From JAVJUV01 sp040220415 (GTDB lineage Bacteria > Pseudomonadota > Alphaproteobacteria > Rhodobacterales > Rhodobacteraceae): a stretch of 64,000 nt of DNA. A program made the translations under genes and the position numbers. The stretch spans positions 62,001 to 126,000 of the forward strand of contig JAVJUV010000089.1 of NCBI GenBank assembly GCA_040220415.1. The letters run 5' to 3'. Below the pieces are notes generated by a model. It saw only the letters and a program-made list of their open reading frames with translations. It did no database searches and was not told the DNA's origin. Of the stretch, positions 60,717 through 64,000 are shown piece after piece; positions within the stretch are counted from its first letter, which is position 1; the number at the start of each line of letters is the position of its first letter.

Positions 60717-61704
60717 GGTGCGGGTCGTTTTGCACATCGGCGGCGCAAAATGCGGCAGTTCGGCCATTCAGGCCTATCTGGCGCAGAATGCACAGCTGTT
60801 GACAGCGCGTGGCCTCGGTGTGCCGGGCATCTCACTTGATTTCTCATCCAGTGTCACCGGAGAGCAAATCTGGTTCTTCGAGGACGCGGTCGCAACCAAC
60901 GCGCTTTCCGAGGTCAGCGACAGGATTTCCGATCTTCTGGAAACGGCAATCCATCGCAAACTTGAAAGCATCGTGATCAGTGCCGAGAACATCTGCAACC
61001 ATCCGCAACTTGCCGACGTTTTCGCCAGTCGGCTTTCCGACGTGGATGTATCCGTCCTGTTCTATGTTCGGCGACAGGACGATTTTCTTATTTCAAGCTG
61101 GCAGCAATGGAATCTCAAGCGGTTCCCAAGCGTCGAAGCGTTTCTTGCCGAAAGGGCGGGAAAGGACGCGCGCTGGATGACGATGATCAGGCCTTGGGCC
61201 GAGGCGTTCGGTGACGAGCGGATCACCGTCAGGCCCTTCGTGCGTGATCAACTACTCAACGAAGACGTGATTGACGATTTTTTCCACGTACTCGGCATTT
61301 CGCAGGACGGATTGCGCCCCCTTGAACGGAACGCCAACCCATCCTTCGACGAAGCGCTGGCGCGACTTGCGCATCGCGCCAGAGATGTCTTCGACGGACC
61401 GCACGACAACAGGTTCTACGATGTCATGTCGCGGCTTCTGGGGCGGTCTGCACTGAAGCGCGGATCGGCTTCGTCGCTTCTCAGTCTGGATACGCGGCGG
61501 CAAATCCTGAAGCTGTATGATCAGGAAAACCGCGAACTGAAAGCGCGGTTCATTCCCGGCACGGTCGAAGGCCCGCTGTTTCGAATGCCGTCCGCAAAGG
61601 ATGTCATCGAGCGTGGTGAGGCCGAACGGCTTTCGGAGGATATCGCCATGCTGACGCGAGCCATCTATGCCTTGGCGGCGAGAAGTGAGGGCGGCACCGC
61701 GTGA
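60700..61704 (+). CDS. Sulfotransferase-like protein
   Basis: This 334-residue protein has a PAPS-binding P-loop-like segment HIGGAKCGSSAIQAYL (residues 12-27), with VLFYVRRQDDFLISSWQQW resembling the 3'-phosphate loop (RNPxxxxxS region) of carbohydrate sulfotransferases. The C-terminus is helical. Such proteins transfer sulfate to sugars or proteins. It overlaps the fusion gene by 17 bp and the next gene by GTGA. In the cluster it would sulfate the glycan, but no PAPS synthesis genes are near. Confidence 0.75.
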   Translation: MQSTNRVRVVLHIGGAKCGSSAIQAYLAQNAQLLTARGLGVPGISLDFSSSVTGEQIWFFEDAVATNALSEVSDRISDLLETAIHRKLESIVISAENICNHPQLADVFASRLSDVDVSVLFYVRRQDDFLISSWQQWNLKRFPSVEAFLAERAGKDARWMTMIRPWAEAFGDERITVRPFVRDQLLNEDVIDDFFHVLGISQDGLRPLERNANPSFDEALARLAHRARDVFDGPHDNRFYDVMSRLLGRSALKRGSASSLLSLDTRRQILKLYDQENRELKARFIPGTVEGPLFRMPSAKDVIERGEAERLSEDIAMLTRAIYALAARSEGGTA

Positions 61705-62861
61705 CCTATCGGTTCGAAACCGAATACGATGCGAATGGCTCTGGCCGGATTCCGATCGACACCGACTATCTCGAGGCTCAGGTGCCAGAACTGGCAGCGA
61801 GCGGGCGTCATCGGGAGCATTACCTGCGCCGGGGGCTGCAGGATGATCTCAACCCCACGAAGTTCTTTTCGACCGATTGGTATGCTTGGCAGAACCCCGA
61901 CTGGCAGCAGGAATTCCGTTCACCCTATCTGCATTACCTCGAAGTCGGCCGACGGGAAGGTCGCGATCCTTCACCTTTCGTCGACATGACCCGGTTCCAT
62001 GAAGCAACCGGTCGCGTGCTTCCGCGAGAAAAGTCCTATCACGCAATTCTGGCAGGTCTGCGGGCACCTGTGTTGGGTATCTACGAAAGCGAAGCTGACC
62101 TTCTGGCCTGTCAGGACAGGTTTATTAAGGGCATCGCCATCTTTGCTCACCGGATGACACCCAAACGCCACCCGAGTCGGGCGCTTGTCATCTGTCAGGC
62201 CGGACAGAGCGGACTTCCCTTTGCCTGGGCGACTGACCCGTCACGGGATTGGGATCTCTTGATGAATTACTACGATGCCAAGGGCATGCGACCTTGGCTT
62301 GGGGATTATGTGGTGTTTCAGAAAGGCACGAAGTTTACAGCGATGAAACTGCTGACCGACCGTTTCCAAAGTATTCTCGGGCTTTATGAGCATGTCCTTT
62401 TCATCGATGACGATGTTTCCACGACGGTGGGCGATCTGAACGCGCTCTTTGCCGCCTGCCGCTGCCATTCGCTGGACCTTGCGCAAATGGCCCTTTCGCC
62501 GGGTTCGTCCTGCAACTGGCCACATCTCTTCGCGCGTCCGGACCGCAAGGGACCACGCGAGGTTTCTGCCGTCGAAATCATGATGCCGGTGCTTTCCCGG
62601 CGCGCCCTTGCCTGGATTGCGCCCACGCTCGGGAAATCCGTCAGCGGGTTCGGACTGGACCTGATTTGGGGGCGCCTGGTATCGGGCAATGGCGGAAAGA
62701 TCGCGGTTCTGGACGACATCAGCGCCACGCACGCCCGCCCCGTCGATCAGGCGGACGGCGCATTCTACCGATATTTGCGACAGCACGGGATAAATGCCAA
62801 GGCCGAGTTGTGGATGCTGTTGAAGCGCTATGGCGCCCATCGGGACCTTGTCACGACATAG
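61701..62861 (+). CDS. DUF707-like glycosyltransferase with shared N-terminal repeats
   Basis: This 386-residue protein begins at GTG 61701, which overlaps the upstream stop. It has two copies of the 40-residue repeat (FFSTDWYAWQNPDWQQEF and HYLEVGRREGRDPSPFVD) seen in the fusion protein. The rest contains DWDLLMNYYDAKG, VVFQKGTKFTAMKLLTDRFQ and HVLFIDDDVSTTVGDLNAL, typical of DUF707 glycosyltransferase-like proteins. The last gene of the plus-strand cluster, it ends 11 bp inside the convergent GT4 gene. Confidence 0.75.
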   Translation: MTYRFETEYDANGSGRIPIDTDYLEAQVPELAASGRHREHYLRRGLQDDLNPTKFFSTDWYAWQNPDWQQEFRSPYLHYLEVGRREGRDPSPFVDMTRFHEATGRVLPREKSYHAILAGLRAPVLGIYESEADLLACQDRFIKGIAIFAHRMTPKRHPSRALVICQAGQSGLPFAWATDPSRDWDLLMNYYDAKGMRPWLGDYVVFQKGTKFTAMKLLTDRFQSILGLYEHVLFIDDDVSTTVGDLNALFAACRCHSLDLAQMALSPGSSCNWPHLFARPDRKGPREVSAVEIMMPVLSRRALAWIAPTLGKSVSGFGLDLIWGRLVSGNGGKIAVLDDISATHARPVDQADGAFYRYLRQHGINAKAELWMLLKRYGAHRDLVTT

Positions 62862-63999
62862 GCTCTCGGAAATGCCGCTCGATCGTTGCAGAGATTGCTT
62901 TCACATCTGTCGGTGCGCCATCAAGGATATGTCCGTTAGGCGCACTTCGGGCGGCTTCGGCCTGAGCGCCCAGGTTGAATGTCAGGACGGGCAAACCGGT
63001 TGCAAGAGCTTCGCGCGTTGCGAACGAAAAGGTTTCGGGCCAGATCGAGGGAATGAGCCAGAGGCCGATTCCATGTCGTTTGGCAAGCCGCGAGATGTCG
63101 CGACGATCGTATTTTCCGACAACCCGATGAGGGGCGGGCAACCGATAATTCGGATCCAGTCCACCTATCAGAACGATCCTCCGCGCCGCGGAGTGCCTTG
63201 CCAGAGCCACCAGAACGTCTGCGCCCTTCGCCCTGTTGATGCCTCCAAGAACCCCGATGCAAGGACCCGCATGATCGATCCTGTCGGGGATATCGGGCGG
63301 CGCGTCGTGTGGCGCGACCATTACCCGATCCGATGCCTGCCCGTAGACAGACGTGAAAACCGCGGCGCTGGAATCCGAATAGGTCGAAATCCGGGATGCA
63401 CGATCCACGACCTTCGACCAAAGGCTGCGCCACTCTCGAAGGCTTGTGGCAGGCCGGCCGGAGATCGACGCAAGGTTATGTGCCGGATCGCGATCCGATT
63501 CATCGGGTACACCGCGATATCGTCCTTTGCTGTCGAGAAGACAGTAAGAGGGGCTGATCGTAAAGTAGTCATGCAGGCGCATTTCCAGCGCATGTTCGCC
63601 GCCCCGGCTCAGGGCCAGAAGCAATTCGGGAACCTCTCGCGGATCCCGCGCACCTGCACCGCAGGAATAGATCACCTGCCGTCTGCGAAGGGGAGACAGA
63701 AGTTTCAATACGGTTGCCGAATCCAGAACCCGGCAATCATGCCGGAAATCCCGGCCTTCGAAGTCGATTCTCCAGGCGGTGCTGCCACCGGCTCGGACCA
63801 CGATCGCTCCTGGCGCGCCGGCGGAAAGCACCCTGTCGATTTCCCGGCGAAGGGCGATTTCCGCTCCGCCACCCAGCACATGCCCCAGAAATACCGGTGT
63901 CGGACGTTCGGAAACCGCGTCCAGCCATGCCGGTGTCAGGGCGGCCCGCTGCACTTCGTGCGGCGATGCCCGCGCCCATTCCTGAACCTCCCTGTCGTA
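62851..63999 (-). CDS. GT4-like glycosyltransferase, 5' end outside window
   Basis: The frame is open to the window end, so at least 382 residues are present but the N-terminus is missing; the first internal start is GTG 63954. The domain has HVLGGGAEIALRREIDR, VIYSCGAGARDPREVPELLL, the GT-B linkers IGVLGGINRAKGADVLVAL, and SIWPETFSFATREALATGLPVLTF, the donor-binding Glu region. It probably is part of the same glycan cluster but is transcribed toward the plus-strand operon. A multidomain protein continuing upstream is likely. Confidence 0.75.
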   Translation of the reverse strand, partial: YDREVQEWARASPHEVQRAALTPAWLDAVSERPTPVFLGHVLGGGAEIALRREIDRVLSAGAPGAIVVRAGGSTAWRIDFEGRDFRHDCRVLDSATVLKLLSPLRRRQVIYSCGAGARDPREVPELLLALSRGGEHALEMRLHDYFTISPSYCLLDSKGRYRGVPDESDRDPAHNLASISGRPATSLREWRSLWSKVVDRASRISTYSDSSAAVFTSVYGQASDRVMVAPHDAPPDIPDRIDHAGPCIGVLGGINRAKGADVLVALARHSAARRIVLIGGLDPNYRLPAPHRVVGKYDRRDISRLAKRHGIGLWLIPSIWPETFSFATREALATGLPVLTFNLGAQAEAARSAPNGHILDGAPTDVKAISATIERHFREPMS

Positions 64000-64000
64000 G

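Overview
The window looks like a chromosomal segment of an alphaproteobacterium of the family Rhodobacteraceae (roseobacter group). This is inferred from the high GC content judged by eye, a class I lysyl-tRNA synthetase, a CoxG-like protein, an NDUFS4-type complex I accessory protein, paired 68-residue cold-shock proteins, DUF2938 and SHOCT proteins and RTX surface proteins. No insertion sequence, prophage, CRISPR array or rRNA operon is visible. There is one tRNA gene, tRNA-Arg(TCT).

Region 1 (1-6.2 kb) is catabolic. A truncated aldehyde dehydrogenase diverges from iolD and iolE (inositol degradation). They are followed by an AAE3/oxalyl-CoA-synthetase-like ligase and a CoxG-like protein. 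Region 2 (6.3-14.7 kb) is a tightly packed nine-gene minus-strand array: an NMT1/THI5-type ABC importer (binding protein, ATPase, permease), a cytosine-deaminase-like amidohydrolase, an FAD-linked oxidase, two flavodoxin-fold reductases, an Fe(II)/2-oxoglutarate oxygenase and a creatininase-family hydrolase. It reads as an uptake and degradation pathway for an unidentified nitrogenous heterocycle.

Region 3 (14.9-28.5 kb) is mixed. It holds a Rid protein, a SRAP protein with Pro instead of the catalytic Cys2, an orphan ParA, choline sulfatase, transporters, argO/argP, two cold-shock genes that share an upstream dyad element, trxC, an AT-richer island with an unrecognised gene, and ettA with a duplicated 3' end. 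Region 4 (28.6-47.6 kb) is mostly housekeeping: an aldo/keto reductase, an FNR-box-preceded diheme cytochrome c plus NapC-type quinol dehydrogenase, nadD, dacB, lysK, a large beta-helix protein, a universal stress protein, small enzymes, a membrane-anchored NYN-type nuclease, uvrB and an NDUFS4-like protein.

Region 5 (47.9-53.7 kb) has a TetR regulator with its own operator, the tRNA, and an Arn-like envelope module: ArnC-like and ArnT-like glycosyltransferases, a LAB_N protein and a small membrane ORF. This module diverges from an OmpR/EnvZ-type two-component pair and resembles PmrAB control of lipid A modification.

Region 6 (54.7-64 kb) is a surface-glycan cluster behind an AT-rich palindrome. 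It encodes a GT4 glycosyltransferase, an RTX calcium-binding protein built from four 113-114-residue modules, a GT2-methyltransferase fusion, a sulfotransferase-like protein and a DUF707-like protein. A convergent truncated GT4 gene closes the window. The arrangement suggests a secreted RTX protein with its own glycosylation and sulfation machinery.
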